64,000 nt of DNA from positions 29,152,684 to 29,216,683 of the forward strand of contig CAIIXF020000012.1 of assembly GCA_903813345.2 (NCBI GenBank), written 5' to 3'. Under the pieces are notes generated by a model that saw only the letters and a program-made list of their open reading frames with translations, had not been told where the DNA came from and ran no database searches. Origin of the DNA: Owenia fusiformis (lineage: Eukaryota; Annelida; Polychaeta; Sabellida; Oweniidae). Made by a program: the position numbers and the translations under genes. How positions within the stretch are numbered: the stretch's first letter is position 1; every line of letters begins with the position of its first letter. This document shows positions 11,109 through 23,850 of the stretch, piece after piece.

Positions 11109-11661
11109 TTACGGTTACAAAGATTTAATCATGCAATGTGTTTTACGCTGATAAATGACATGTCACACATGGGTTGTTTAATGCTTCCTGTTATATCATA
11201 TTTGTTATAACATGTAAATATGGCTCTAATAAATCTTTTACTACACTAATAAAAATTGAAGTTAATGTTTTTTTTTCATTAAACTTGGCAATTTATAGTT
11301 TTAACTAAACAAGGCACAAGATATGATGATAAATATCATACTTTTTTATAGAAAAATTCAAAATGACTAACAAGTCACCAAGCATGCCCAGCACCTGTAT
11401 TCTCTTGCATATGTTAAATTGAAAAGTGATTTTCCTAGAATTTTGATGACACGATTTGAATTATCTCGCCCCCACCCTTGCCTATCCAGACAAAAAGTTG
11501 CATGGTGCCACACTCACCAGCACAAAACAACAATAAGCAGTCTGAAAAAGTGTGAATAAAAAAATTCACAAATTCACAAAAAAATCAGAGCTATTAATAT
11601 ATAGTTCATACTCACACGAAAGAGAAACAAATTTTGTGTCTCCAATTTATTCATTCAATAA
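11109..11661. other. Non-coding, no feature recognised
   Basis: AT-rich with several homopolymer runs. No gene or repeat border recognised before the 176-bp satellite. Confidence 0.5.
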
Positions 11662-12715
11662 TTTGTTGTTTCCCAACTGCACTTTTTAATGAAAAAATAA
11701 TGGAAGTGACAAATTATGTATGATTGCTTAAGCTTATAGACTATTAACAATAGGCCTAATATAATCCTTGCTTATAATACAAAGCCTACTACTAGACTCA
11801 GATCCCAAAAACATGATACAAAGAAAATTCAATAGTTTGTTGTTTCCCAACTGGTTATCACATTTTAATGAAATAATGAAAGTGACAAATTATGTGTGAT
11901 TGCTTAAGCTTATAGACTATTAACAATAGGCCTAATATAATCCTTGCTTATAATACAAAGCCTACTACTAGACTCAGATCCCAAAAACATGATACAAAGA
12001 AAATTCAAAAGTTTGTTGTTTCCCAACTGGTTATCACATTTTAATGAAATAATGAAAGTGACAAATTATGTGTGATTGCTTAAGCTTATAGACTATTAAC
12101 AATAGGCCTAATATAATCCTTGCTTATAATACAAAGCCTACTACTAGACTCAGATCCCAAAAACATGATAAAAAGAAAATTCAATACTTTGTTGTTTCCC
12201 AACTGGTTATCACATTTTAATGAAATAATGAAAGTGACAAATTATGTGTGATTGCTTAAGCTTATAGACTATTAACAATAGGCCTAATATAATCCTTGCT
12301 TATAATACAAAGCCTACTACTAGACTCAGATCCCAAAAACATGATAAAAAGAAAATTCAATAGTTTGTTGTTTCCCAACTGGTTATCACATTTTAATGAA
12401 ATAATGAAAGTGACAAATTATGTGTGATTGCTTAAGCTTATAGACTATTAACAATAGGCCTAATATAATCCTTGCTTATAATACAAAGCCTACTACTAGA
12501 CTCAGATCCCAAAAACATGATAAAAAGAAAATTCAATAGTTTGTTGTTTCCCAACTGGTTATCACATTTTAATGAAATAATGAAAGTGACAAATTATGTG
12601 TGATTGCTTAAGCTTATAGACTATTAACAATAGGCCTAATATAATCCTTGCTTATAATACAAAGCCTACTACTAGACTCAGATGCCAAAAAACATGATAC
12701 AAAGAAAATTCTAAA
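11662..12715. repeat. 176-bp satellite, six units
   Basis: The landmark TTTGTTGTTTCCCAACT occurs at 11662, 11836, 12012, 12188, 12364 and 12540, giving a period of 176 (first unit 174). Units 2-6 differ at only a few positions, so the array was amplified or homogenised recently. Each unit includes AGGCCTAATATAATCC and TAGACTCAGATCCC. No open frame persists across units. Confidence 0.95.
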
Positions 12716-14963
12716 TTATGTGATTGTTATAGTTCTACAAAGCAATACTGTATAGTACTATGTAAATTTAACTGATTTCAAACATTTGTGGTTTTTTGAA
12801 TAAAAAAGGAAAAAAGAAAAATAATCTGTTCAAAATAATTCTTCTCTTGTATCAATTACATTAGTTACATTAGTAACATTAGTAACAGTTACATCAACAT
12901 CAAATATTTTAGTATCATCAATGCAATACAGTATGCTCTAAAAATTTTGAAGCACTACTTACATGTTAATTGTTAATATATATCACCAAAGCTATTGCGT
13001 TTTACACTATCTTTCAAGTCCTCGGCCCCAATAACCATTAACTGGTAGCAATAGTTGCAAAATGTCATTGGTGAATAGAAACTGAAGTAATAAAGTCATA
13101 TACCAGTATGAACATGTGTGATCGTGACTCATATGTTTCGCTGATATTTATTGAAAAGATGACATATTATTGTTATAACAAGGTATTAAACAATATATTT
13201 TGATACTACTTATGACAAATATTTTTTTAAGAATTATATGATTCCTAAAATAGTAAAGTGTCACCATAAGGCCAGAAACTAGACCAACAAAGTATAAGTA
13301 AAAGAAACATATAAGTATTAGAAGAACTAAAAGAAAGATAAGCAATTGAAGTATAAGTAATGGAAGACTTAGTAATAGAAGCATTAGTAATTAAAGTATC
13401 ACTATCGCCATATTAAGGGCCCACCCCTAATAAGCGCCCACCCGGCTTCACGGAGTTCAAGAAATTTCGAGGAATGACCAAGTTTTCAAATTTCAAGGGG
13501 TGATAATAGAGTACCTATACTAGACTGCAGAAAATGTGACACATTTTGTAATTCGATGCATCCTCCCGATAAATATCTATCATTTGGCGCTTCCCATATC
13601 AGACTAAACAAAAATTATTTCAAAATAGATTCTTGCTTTATTTTAGCAATCTTTCTCCTCAATAACTATACATATCATTATTGTAAAAATATGTTGTTAC
13701 TTCGTCTTGATCTTGCAAACAAGGCATTATTTTAGAAACAAACTAGGAATAGAAGCATTTTTAATAGTAACTGAAACAATAAAAGTATAAGTAATAAGAA
13801 GTTAGTAATGAAAACAAATTGTTTTTCTTGCTGTGCATAGCCTATCACACCCCTGACATTGAGCTACCCCCTGATCTCAAAAACCCTGAGAAAAAACCAT
13901 ATGAAGATAACAGAACATTTTGTACCTATTACCAGCAGAACCAACAAATAGTGACACTCCTTAAATAGCCTTAAATGCACCTATTTTACATTTCTTATCA
14001 TAGACATTGATAATTTGATATTTTATCAAACTACTCTAACTTCTTGACTTAAAAGTGCAAACTCATTAGCTTTTTTTGTTTTCTATCAAATCAGATTACA
14101 AGACATCTACAAATGCCCATTGTATCATTGATTATATACTGTATTTTTGGTCATATAGATTTTTTCATAATGCTTATTCCTCTCTGTAGAGAAGTAAAAT
14201 ATATTCTACATTTCTTATATTATTTTCATTTAATTAAAATTCATTTAAATAACACAATGTTAAAGTAAGATTGCAAAAGTGACATGGAGGCATAAACATG
14301 CAAAATGTCACCACCAGTTGTAACATACACCAAACATAAATGCCAAACTCTGACCACCAACCACCAAACACCAACTGTCACTACAATAAAAAAAAATAGT
14401 TCAGTGTGTCTATTATCTTTGTGTTATCTTTGTGTTAATTAAAGCAATTTACTGTTTAGAAAGTGAATTCTTGCAATTTTCTTCATTTAAAGATCTAGGT
14501 TATTACATATTGTTTCCATATTCTTAATAAACACCTCCATTTCTCCTTAATTAGGATATATAATCATATTTTTTTGCTCTGCAAATATCTGAATTAGTTG
14601 TAATAATATACACTTTAACTACTTAAAACAGATTTTAATTCAATATTTGCAGAAATAAATACATCACAAGACCTGTCCTTTTGTCGGCTCGACTCGATTT
14701 TTCATAATTGTGAATTCTCCTTGACTCGCATCACTAGTTTAATCACCTTTAATTCACCGAGGCTTAAATTCTTAATCATAGATTCAAATCCAGTTCAATA
14801 TTCAAGACTAAGAGTTAATACTGCAATTAGAATAAGGTGTCATTCACCATTTCATCTTAAGTATATGCTAACCTGCATTGTCTGGATAGATACCTGCATA
14901 AGTTGCAAACAATGCATGTGATTATAACCCAGATGATGCAGATAGACAGACAGGTTATTATTT
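12716..14963. other. Non-coding, mixed low-complexity sequence
   Basis: No gene called. About 13290-13400 is purine-rich on the plus strand with AGTA/AGAA repeats; the leucine-rich minus-strand frame there is a product of composition. Around 13420-13450 is CCCACCCCTAATAAGCGCCC, which looks like a repeat. Near 14290-14385 is a member of the CATGCAAAATGTCACCAC family (AAACATGCAAAATGTCACCA). A splice-like stretch near 12970-13060 was considered and not called. Confidence 0.5.
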
Positions 14964-15797
14964 TCATTTAAAGTGGAAGCAAAGAGTTGTTAATTATTTG
15001 TATTTAAAGTGGAAGCAAAGAGTTAATTATTTGCATCTAAAGTGGAAGCAAAGAGTTGTTAATTTCGCATTTAAAGTGGAAGCAAAGAGTTGTTAATTAT
15101 TTGCATTTAAAGTGGAAGCAAGGAGTTGTTAATTATTTGCATTTAAAGTGGAAGCAAAGAGTTGTTAATTATTTGCATTTAAACTGGAAGCAAAGAGTGT
15201 TAATTATTTGCATTTAAAGTGGAAGGAAATAGTTGTTAATTATTTGCATTTAAAGTGGAAGCAAAGAGTTGTTAATTATTTGCATTTAAAGTGGAAGCAA
15301 AGGGTTGTTAATTATTTGCATTTAAAGTAGAAGCAAAGAGTTGTTAATTATTTGTATTTAAAGTGGAAGCAAAGAGTTGTTAATTATTTGCATTTAAAGT
15401 GGAAGCAAAGAGTTGTTAATTATTTGCATTTAAAGTGGAAGCAAAGAGTTGTTAATTATTTGCATTTAAGGTGAAAGCAGAGTTGTTAATTATTTGCATT
15501 TAAAGTGGAAGCAAAGAGTTGTTAATTATTTGCATTTAAAGTGGTAGCAAAGAGTTGTCAATTATTTGCATTTAAAGTGGAAGCAAAGAGTTGTTAATTA
15601 TTTGCATTTAAAGTGGAAGCAAAGAGTTGTTAATTATTTGCATTTAAAGTGGAAGCAAAGAGTTGTTAATTATTTGCATTTAAAGTGGAAGCAAAGAGTT
15701 GTTAATTATTTGCATTTAAAGTGGAAGCAAAGAGTTGTTAATTATTTGCATTTAAAGTGGAAGCAAAGAGTTGTTAATTATTTGAAAGTGGAAGCAA
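14964..15797. repeat. 36-bp minisatellite, about 24 units
   Basis: Tandem units of 36 bases built from CATTTAAAGTGGAAGCAAAG followed by AGTTGTTAATTATTTG. Early units vary in length; units after about 15560 are nearly uniform. Because 36 is a multiple of 3, the uniform part shows an open frame repeating HLKWKQRVVNYL; this is a consequence of the period and not evidence of a gene. Confidence 0.95.
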
Positions 15798-15837
15798 AGA
15801 CTGGACAGACCAGGAAAATGTTGGAAGCAACGTGAAA

Positions 15838-16020
15838 TTATGAAGAGCATCCGTGATCTAATCAGTAGGTCGCGGGTTCAATTCCCGCCGAAGTGGAGTG
15901 ACTTTTTCACATCAGCCATTAGTGTTGGATTTGATCCTATGTTTTCAAAGAAAACTGAATGTGTATTTAAAATAAACAATTGCGGTTTGAGGTTTCGTCA
16001 AATCCAACAGCTGATCTCAT
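15838..16020 (+). mobile_element. tRNA-derived SINE remnant
   Basis: GCGGGTTCAATTCCCGC forms a perfect 5-bp T-arm with a 7-base loop and contains the RNA polymerase III box B (GGTTCAATTCC). The preceding AAGAGCATCCG and AGTAGGTC resemble the D-arm end and variable loop of a tRNA, but no complete cloverleaf or box A is present. The following body has complementary segments GTTGGATTTGA and TCAAATCCAAC. It is best read as a 5'-truncated tRNA-derived SINE lying against the end of the 36-bp minisatellite. Confidence 0.55.
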
Positions 16021-17593
16021 AAAATGCACTGAATTAGTGATTCGAAAACACAATGTGGTTTTCTTATTCCATATACGGTATGGGTATATTTACATCCCAG
16101 TAATGATGATTACAGCGTGATCCCAGAATGCAATCTTAATATTTTTCAATCAATTTTTCAACCAGATTTCAACGAATATCTAGATCACTTCTTGTGTGTT
16201 TTAGAACTGAACTGTTTTAGAAATGAGACCGAAACTCACAATTCAAATTCTGAAGTGATCAAAATGGCAGCTGTTTGAATTCAAATTTCGTAATCACGAC
16301 ATATCCATACATGTTTATGGCAGAATATCGAGTTTGAACCCTGGGAGCGATTCATCCTTGAGCTAGTATTAGTAAAAACAAAAAAAGTAATTTTCACAGA
16401 CTGAATCGTATTTCAAATAAATACAATAATTGATTGATGTTCATTTTGAATGATGGTGTCACCCCATCACTGTGATGAAAATTGCTCTGGTGATTACAGT
16501 ACTAATGTGTGAACCGGACAATTACCACTTCGGTATTTCCATTCAGTAAAAATGCAATTAATGAACTGAAATGAGCAACTAAAGTTCAGAGATAAAAAGC
16601 AGCTGTACAAATTGCAGGTAAATGAATTTAATCGAAGCAATGAATTTAATCGAAGCAATGAGTTTAATCGAAGCAGGGAATCAATTTAACTGTGATTGCT
16701 CAAAAGCTAAGATATGTTTACTTTAAGAGAGAGGATGAGATTAGCTTATAGTCACTAGAATTTCTCACAACAGGCTAAATACATGTAAATGAATACAACA
16801 GGCCAAATTAATGGAAATCATAAATTTAACATGGAAAAGTTAAATGTCCCTAAAAACAACAGGCAAATTTTTTGTGAAGTCATTACTGGTGAAAATCGCC
16901 TGTTGCCTGCTGCTAATTAATGAAAACCCCTGAGTTCATAGTTGAGCTATTATCTCTTCAATGTGGCATTATTATCTATTATCCGAGCATGTAACATTTT
17001 AATTAATCCAAATTAACTTACTTCTCATATCTTAGTCTCGATGCAAAATAACAAGTCATAACATCACAAAATTATGCCAAAAATTAACATTTTAATATAC
17101 AAGGTGTTTTAATTAATTTTTGAGTCATACTCCCTTAAAGACACAACCAATAAATTAATTTCAACCAATCAGTGATGATGTCAGAGATCAATGAAAAAGA
17201 GGATCATCTTTACAGGTAGATACATATGTAGGATCATGATACACAGGATGTTTGATTCCATAAATACTATAATAGGATTAGTGCAACAGAATTGCATTTA
17301 AGTCATTGAGTCAAATGTAAAGGACAAGTCTCCGTTTGGAGAACAGTCTCCTGGGCTAATAATTTTTTATGTACAATCTAGAAATATCACCCAAATTAAA
17401 TTAAGACTATTCATAAGAAGACATTAAAGTCTATATTATGTATAAAATCAAAGTCCAAAACAGGGATAATGCACAATTAGAGTGATGAACTTCGTTCTCC
17501 AAACCGAGAAGAGGCCTTTAATTCAGTTTTATTCAATTTCTCAAACTGTTGTATTTCTTAACATTAGTGTTTAATCTGGCCATATTTGCCCCC
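16021..17593. other. Non-coding; small repeats only
   Basis: No gene. At 16622-16675 there are three 18-base units TGAATTTAATCGAAGCAA. At about 17320-17365 the sequence AGGACAAGTCTCCGTTTGGA with CTCCTGGGCTAATAA is shared, in reverse, with 32850-32930, marking a dispersed repeat. Confidence 0.55.
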
Positions 17594-18305
17594 TTATTCT
17601 GCCACCTTTTCACATGATTGTGCTACCCTTTATCCCCTTATTGTGCCACCTCTCTACCTGATTGTGCCACCCTCTATACCCCTTATTGTGCCACGTTTTA
17701 CCTGATTGTGCCACCCTTTATACCCCTGATTGTGTCACCCTTTATACTCCTTATGGTGCCACCTTTTTTACTCCTTATTGTGCCACCTTTTCACCTGATT
17801 GTGCCACCCTTTATACCCCTTATTGTGTCAGCCTTTATACCCCTTATTGTGCCACTCTTTATACCCCTGATTGTGCCACCTTTTTACCTGATTGTGGTAC
17901 CTTTTATACCCCTGATTGTGCCACCCTTTATACCCCTTATTATGCCAGCCTTTATACCCCTTATTGTGCCACATTTTTACCTGATTGTGCCACCCCTTAT
18001 ACCCCTGATTGTGCCACCTTTTATACTCCTTATTGTGCCACCTTTTTACCTGACTGTGCCACCTTTTATACTCCTTATTGTGCCACCTTTTCACCTGATT
18101 GTGCCACCTTTTATACTCTTTATTGTGCCACCTTTTCACCTGATTGTGCAACCCTCTATACCCTTTATTGTGCCACCTTTTCACCTTGATTGTGCCACCC
18201 TTTATACCCCTTATTGTGCCACCCTTTATACCCCTTATTGTGCCACCTTTTATACCCCTGATTGTGCCTCCCTTTATGGTCTTTAATTTTGATTGTGCCT
18301 CCTTT
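17594..18305. repeat. 21/24-bp minisatellite (TTGTGCCACC)
   Basis: About 30 tandem units of 21 or 24 bases around ATTGTGCCACC followed by CTTTATACCCCTT or TTTTCACCTG. Since both lengths are multiples of 3, open frames of 222, 175 and 118 codons appear in three frames over the same bases. They encode monotonous PPFIPLIV-, CATLYTPY- and KRWHNKGY-type repeats and are not considered genes. Confidence 0.95.
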
Positions 18306-19350
18306 TAAGACCTCTTTGTTCCCCTCTTATCCCTAATTGTATTCAGTTAATATGCTTTCTTATTTAGGAAAACAAAAAAAAATTAATCGCGAGAGTTTGC
18401 TGCTGAAAATACGTTTAATGTGTAAAATGCATAAAATCCCTATTGATTATTACATGTATATTATAACCCAGAATGGACATTAAAAGCATGTGTGCCATTT
18501 CAAAGATATAAACCTACAGGTAAAATCACATAAAAACAATTAATTCTAATTGGGACTTGAATAATTTATACAGTATACAATAATACATCGAACTCTCTGA
18601 AAATGTGAAAATGTGATATTTTCTTCAAATATCATCAAATCTTGTTTCTCTGAAAATGTGAAAAACGTGATCTTCTTTGGATATGACCAAATCTTCCTTC
18701 TCTGAAAATGTGAAAAATATGGTCTTTGATCATGTCACGTAGGAATATATCTGTAGGTTAGATCAAGTTGGTGGTTATCTAACAATTGCTTATATAATCA
18801 TAATATAAGCATTGATAAGCGTTTATATTATGCGAGTACCTCCATATAGTGAATTTTATTATCTTTTGACATTTGCTAGAATTCTATCCTTGGTATTGCA
18901 ATATCACATTTTTTTATTCCTACAGATATATTCCTACGAAAATGAACTTAAAAGCACATTTCAAAATATGAGTTTCTGTCAATTGTAATCTGAATGATTT
19001 ATCATCCCAACCATACACATAGACTAAAACAATATTATTAATAAAACATAATACGCTTTTTTGGTTCATTTAGACTTAGTAAATAATGCATGGCCAGCAT
19101 GTTCAAACTATTTATTATCAGCTGTCAGTCATCAGCTGTCACACACCATGTGATCGATTTTTTTTCTTTATAAATTTATTTATTCAGCATACTCGAATAC
19201 ATATTTATTCCACGGTTAGAGCAATATGAGATACATATATATAGCAAGTGATAAATCACATATTTAATTGGGATCAGGACTGATTAGAATTAACGGGATG
19301 ATATCAGGTTAATATGCATGCTAATTCCAATTTCATATTTATTTGCATCC
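18306..19350. other. Non-coding; three ~65-bp units near 18590
   Basis: No gene. Between 18590 and 18740 the phrase CTCTGAAAATGTGAAAA recurs three times at about 65-base spacing. The remainder is AT-rich without recognised structure. Confidence 0.5.
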
Positions 19351-19860
19351 CTATTGACATCTACCTTGCCTATTTTACCTCCATTATTGACATCTACCTT
19401 GCCTTTTTAGCTCCGTTATTGACATCTACCATGCCTATTTTAGCTTCGTTATTGTCGTCTACCTTGCCTATTTAACCTCCTTTATTGACATCTACCTTGC
19501 TTATTTTACCTCCTTTATTGACATCTACCTTGCCTATTTTAGCTCTATTATTGACATCTACCTTGCCTATTTTACCTTCATTATTGACATGTACCTTGCC
19601 TATTTTAGCTTTGTTATTGACATCTACCTAGCCTATTTTACCTTCTTTATTGACATCTACCTTGCTTATTTTACCTCCTTTATTGACATCTACCTTGCCT
19701 ATTTTAGCTCCGTTATTGACATCTACCTTGCTTATTTTACCTCCATTATTGACATCTACCTTGCCTATTTTAGCTTCGTTATTGACATCTACCGTGCCTA
19801 TTTTAGCTCTGTTATTGACATCTACCTCTCCTATTTGACCTCTGTTATTGACTTGCCTAT
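19351..19860. repeat. 33-bp minisatellite, about 15 units
   Basis: Tandem units of 33 bases: TTATTGACATCTACCTTGCC then TATTTTAGCTCCG or TATTTTACCTCCA. The period is a multiple of 3, which explains the overlapping open frames on both strands (104, 121 and 62 codons) with repeated peptides. No gene is inferred. Confidence 0.95.
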
Positions 19861-19922
19861 TTTTTATCTTATCTACACACTTGTAGACCAATCTCTTGTT
19901 TAAAAATGCAAAATCAATAAGG

Positions 19923-20062
19923 GTTATGTACTTGGAGGTTTTGGATATGGGGTTTATCCAGAGGGATATATGCAGATCTACCTGAGGGACCATAGGGACC
20001 GAAGGTAGATGTGCATATCTCTCGAGGGATAAACCCCATATCCAAACTAACTGTACATAACT
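19923..20062. repeat. Foldback element with ~60-bp arms
   Basis: An imperfect inverted repeat: GTTATGTACTTGGAGG with GGATATGGGGTTTATCC on the left pairs with GGATAAACCCCATATCC and CTGTACATAAC on the right, around a short centre. It sits just right of the 33-bp minisatellite. Probably a MITE-like foldback; no target duplication identified. Confidence 0.75.
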
Positions 20063-21377
20063 GCTCTATCCCTATACCAAGTGGAGTTTTTTCCAAATTC
20101 TTTTTCAGAATTTTTTTCAACTTTTTTTCCCAAACTTTTTTCAAAGTGGGAAGATATGTTAGATATTGTGGGAGGGAGATATGGAGGTTCTGGATACGAA
20201 GATATAAAGATGAAGCTCTCTTTTAAAAATGCAACACTAACCAATCAGAAAGGGTTATCATACTAATTTACAAGTTTGTTTTGCAAAACCTCATACTAGT
20301 ATAGGAGCACAGGTCCCACACTATAGAATTTAGAATTTATTAAGGCACGGCCACTGTGTTATCAGGGCGTGGCCAGACTACAATTATACAAACTACATTT
20401 ATACAGTTACATTTATACAGTCACAGTTACCAAGGTATGTCTATACCTTGGCAATCCAAGATGTAGAGTAATGGTAATAGTACAGACTATTGCAAAGTGG
20501 TAAACAATATAAAGAACAAAAGACTTTTCCAATAAATCACTGAGGAATTCTCCCTGTCATTGTTCTATATGTTTCCTCTATGGGCAAAGCTGTTGTTCTG
20601 GTTTAGTTATGGTGAACTACACATTGTTTGTAACCTCATTCAACCCCATTGATTTCATAATCTTGGGAATATTGGAGGATGTCCCTTACATAAACTTTTA
20701 ATATGGGTTTTTTGTTTAAGACGATTTTAACTTACATTCCCCAGAAAACCATTGTTTACTTTTATTACGAGCAATGACTTGCGGCCAAATCGTAAGTCAT
20801 TGACCCCTGAATATCAGATTTGAGTACTTTAGACAATATAAACAAAGCTGTTTTTTAAGCAAGCAAAATCATACTATAAAAAGATGTAGTAAAAATAGCT
20901 TCAAGGGTTGAATAACAAACAATCGATGAATATCTAAAACAAATGAAATCAACACTGTTCTACAAATATTCCTTTAGTATCATAACATAGCCTGCTAGTA
21001 CAAGAAATAATAGGCTTACATCACACCCAATTCTCAACAGGTCGTACAAACGGTACTGGACGACTTGCTAATTTATTTATTTCAACGTTTTAACAGGAAA
21101 TGAGCCCTTATTTTTCATAGAAACATAGTCCATGCTATTCAGAGATACCTCTAGTATCGCTACGTCTCAACATTTTTTCTTAACATGATCTAGAACTTCT
21201 CAAATCTTCTAGGAAGCACGATAATATCATGGTGCACTTCGCGCACATCCTTCACATCGTACACTTCTCAACTGGAATTAATTCCTCTGAATTCTTCCAT
21301 TTATTTTGGAAACTGAAGTGTCTGGTTGATGTGTAATGATTTTATCAATTATTTAGTCACTATAACATAATGATATA
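20063..21377. other. Non-coding, no feature recognised
   Basis: Contains a T-rich tract near 20080-20140 and a small palindrome around ACCAAGGTATGTCTATACCTTGG near 20430. Frames here are products of the T-rich tract. Confidence 0.5.
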
Positions 21378-21574
21378 CCAGGCCCGTAGCCAGAATTTTC
21401 CAAGGTGTTCAGTTTTCAAAAATTTCCAGGGGGGGGGTTCACATTTGACAATTTTGGCCCAAATTTGGCTAAAATCACTTGAGAAGTGCTCAAAATGGTG
21501 AAAAACTGCAAGATTTTAAATTTTGGCCAGGGGGATTCGCCCGAACCCTGCGAACCCCCCTGGCTATGGGCCTG
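21378..21574. mobile_element. Foldback MITE, AGGCCCGTAGCCAG family
   Basis: Inverted ends CCAGGCCCGTAGCCAG and CTGGCTATGGGCCTG, with G-rich and C-rich sequence just inside both ends. Related fragments occur near 24225-24465, 28103-28215, 60240-60320 and 61260-61395. No coding capacity. Confidence 0.75.
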
Positions 21575-22143
21575 TATATGTTAGGCTCTAGGTGCAGATG
21601 AAGCTTTCTTTTAAGACACAAAATCAAACTACAGTATTGGAAAGTGTATTTCTGATATTCGTACACTGAATGTCAGAGCCTAATTTGGCAGGGCAGATGA
21701 AACTCTCTTTTAAAGGCAAAAAATCAAACAAATGTAAATAAGACACTCTGATGAGAATACATGGTATTGTGATGTCATGTTACTATAGCAACAATAACTC
21801 TACCTGCATTTGATTTCTTTTTTTGAAACTTTACTGTTTCAGTTGCAATACCTCATAGTTTTAGCTAAAATTTGAAGACATTTGGTGCAAAATTAACATG
21901 TAATTTCATGATTACAAACATTCAATTCATATTAAACCAAGCTCTGCTAAAATAATTCAGTCACCATCTCTATTAGTATAAATTCATTCAAAGCTAATTA
22001 CTTAATATTCTGATACTAATCGCCCTTGTCTATTTCGAGAGCAACGTGCTCTAATTATTGTGATTGATCTTTAAACTTCATCAAATGGAAGGAATTACAA
22101 CTGTCAATAAGTGTGATGGTTATCATGTATTCATTCCCCTTAA
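21575..22143. other. Non-coding, no feature recognised
   Basis: Short recurring phrase GATGAAACTCTCTTTTAA (near 21598 and 21687, also near 20210), suggesting a dispersed repeat. No gene. Confidence 0.4.
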
Positions 22144-22626
22144 CAGGGCTGTCAACTGCCCCGCAATTTGCGTATTTGTCACGCATTTGCTGAAGAATTT
22201 GAAGTCACGCCAGTTATTTTTGCGTGACAGAAAATGTCACGCAAATACGCATTTTACCTGGTTATTGTCAAGCAAAAACATTTCTGTAGAAAATTTTCTA
22301 AAAAAGATCGTCTGCACAGCGAAAATACGAACGACGGGAAAAAACGTACGCATTTCGTTCGGACTTTTCACGCGAATTATGGAATATGTCACGCATCCCG
22401 TTTGAAATTTTTCGTACCTCCCCCCCCCCCCCGTTGAAACGCGAGCGTAGCGAGCGCGAAAAATTTGAGGTGTTCAAAATTTGGCAAGATGTAATAAAAT
22501 TTAAACCAAGGTGTTCAAAATTTGGATCAAGGTGTTCAGATTTGGACCAAGGTGTCCACATTTTGAGGGGAGGTGTTCAACATTTCCAAGTCACTCATGT
22601 TAGGTGTTCCCAAGTTGACAGGCCTG
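22144..22626. mobile_element. TIR element with CAGGGCTGTCAACT ends
   Basis: Inverted ends CAGGGCTGTCAACTG and AAGTTGACAGGCCTG, flanked by a 6-base match CCTTAA on both sides (22138-22143, 22627-22632). The interior has several TGTCACGCA phrases, a C-run at about 22421-22432, and GCGAGCGTAGCGAGCGC. Open frames of up to 113 codons inside are not supported as coding because they run through the ends and the C-run. Confidence 0.7.
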
Positions 22627-22918
22627 CCTTAATGTATGGACATATTTCTGTTTTGCTAGTAACATGTTCTGATGACACTTTTTTGATGTGAGCTCATCCA
22701 ATGGAATGAGTTACGACTGTCAATAAGTGTGATAGATATCATATGTATTCATTGTCTTGAATGTATAGACATATTTCTGCTTTGCTAGTAACATGCCCCC
22801 CCCCCCCTCCCCATTATGTCTACAATATACAAAGCATTAACATGCAAAATGTCAACACCTTCCATTTGTATTAGAAGCTGAATGTCAGACGCCAACTGCC
22901 ATCACAAAAATGGAGATA

Positions 22919-23063
22919 TTAGGGAGTTTAAGCTTGCAATGTTTTTCACAACCTAAACGTAAATGGAAAATATTTAAGCGATGTACATTCTGTATTTGTA
23001 TGGGCGATTGGTCATATGTATAGGTTGGGGTTTCAATTTTATATGCAAGCTTAAACTCCCTAA
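22919..23063. mobile_element. TA-flanked 145-bp MITE
   Basis: Perfect 20-base inverted ends TTAGGGAGTTTAAGCTTGCA with TA duplication (22917-22918, 23064-23065). No coding capacity. Just to its left, about 22840-22900, lies a member of the CATGCAAAATGTCACCAC repeat family. Confidence 0.85.
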
Positions 23064-23089
23064 TAACAATATGTTACCACTTTTGGTGT

Positions 23090-23850
23090 TGAGATAAAAA
23101 TGGTTTATAAATCAATCTTAAGTAATAACCCTACCTGCTTTTAACTTTCTCCTTCACCATTAACCCCCCCCCCTCCAAATGATTTTTATCATTAGCATAA
23201 AATGTATGGGAAAATTCAACATTAGGTCTACATTATAAAATGGGTTGGAAATCAATTGTAAATGATAACACTATCCATTTGGCAATTTTCTCCTTCACCA
23301 TTATCCAGCCCCCTCCAAATGATTTTTATCATTAGCATAAAATGTATGGGAAAATTCAACATTAGGTCTACATTATAAAATAGTTTGGAAATCAATTGTA
23401 AATGATAACACTATCCATTTGGCAATTTTCTCCTTCACCATTACCCCCCCCCCCCTCCAAATGATTTTTATCATTAGCATAAAATGTATGGGAAAATTCA
23501 ACATTAGGTCTACATTATAAAATGGTTTAGAAATCAATTGTAAATGATAACCCTATCCGTTTGGTAATTTTCTCCTTCACCATTATCCAACCCCCTGCTC
23601 ATGATTCGTTTATCATTTACATAAAATGAATGGGAAATTCAACATTAGGTCTACATTATAATAAAAAGGTTTGGAAATCAATTGTTTATGATAACACTAT
23701 CCATTTGGCAATTTTCTCCTTCACCATTATCCAACCCCCTGCTCATGATTCGTTTATCATTTACATAAAATGAATGGGAAATTCAACATTAGGTCTACAT
23801 TATAAAATGGTTTAGAAATCAATTATATATGATAACCCTACCTGTTTTTT
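23090..23850. repeat. ~141-bp tandem repeat, about five units
   Basis: ATTAGGTCTACATTATAAAA recurs at 23221, 23361, 23503, 23644 and 23788, a period of 140-144. Each unit has TTCTCCTTCACCATTA followed by a variable C-run (CCCCCC to CAACCCCC) and GATTTTTATCATTAGCATAA. The C-run length is the main variable. Confidence 0.9.

Noticed and set aside
11662-12715. CRISPR-like array
   Set aside because: Direct tandem units of 176 bases without unique spacers; this is a satellite in animal DNA.
12970-13060. Possible exon on the minus strand (reading about LMVIGAEDLKDSVKRNSF) with donor-like sites
   Set aside because: The acceptor phase does not fit the gene's phase-1 chain and the frame stops before the better donor.
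13930-13980. 27-base phase-1 exon-like stretch on the minus strand
   Set aside because: Phase fits, but the acceptor has no pyrimidine tract and such short matches are expected by chance in a 30-kb intron.
15566-15835. 89-codon frame with repeated HLKWKQRVVNYL
   Set aside because: Follows from the 36-bp period; only open in the homogenised part of the array.
15840-15905. Functional tRNA gene
   Set aside because: Only the T-arm and part of the preceding arm are convincing; no acceptor pairing or box A, so a SINE remnant is the better reading.
17618-18286. Open frames of 222, 175 (plus) and 118 (minus) codons over the same bases
   Set aside because: All follow from a minisatellite with 21- and 24-base units, multiples of 3, which leaves several frames open at once. 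The peptides are monotonous and there is no start or splice context.
19589-19993. 104- and 121-codon frames on both strands
   Set aside because: Product of the 33-bp minisatellite; repeated peptides on both strands cannot all be genes and no domain is visible.
22064-22691. Overlapping frames of 113, 101 and 87 codons
   Set aside because: They run across the ends of a TIR element and through a C run; no recognisable domain.
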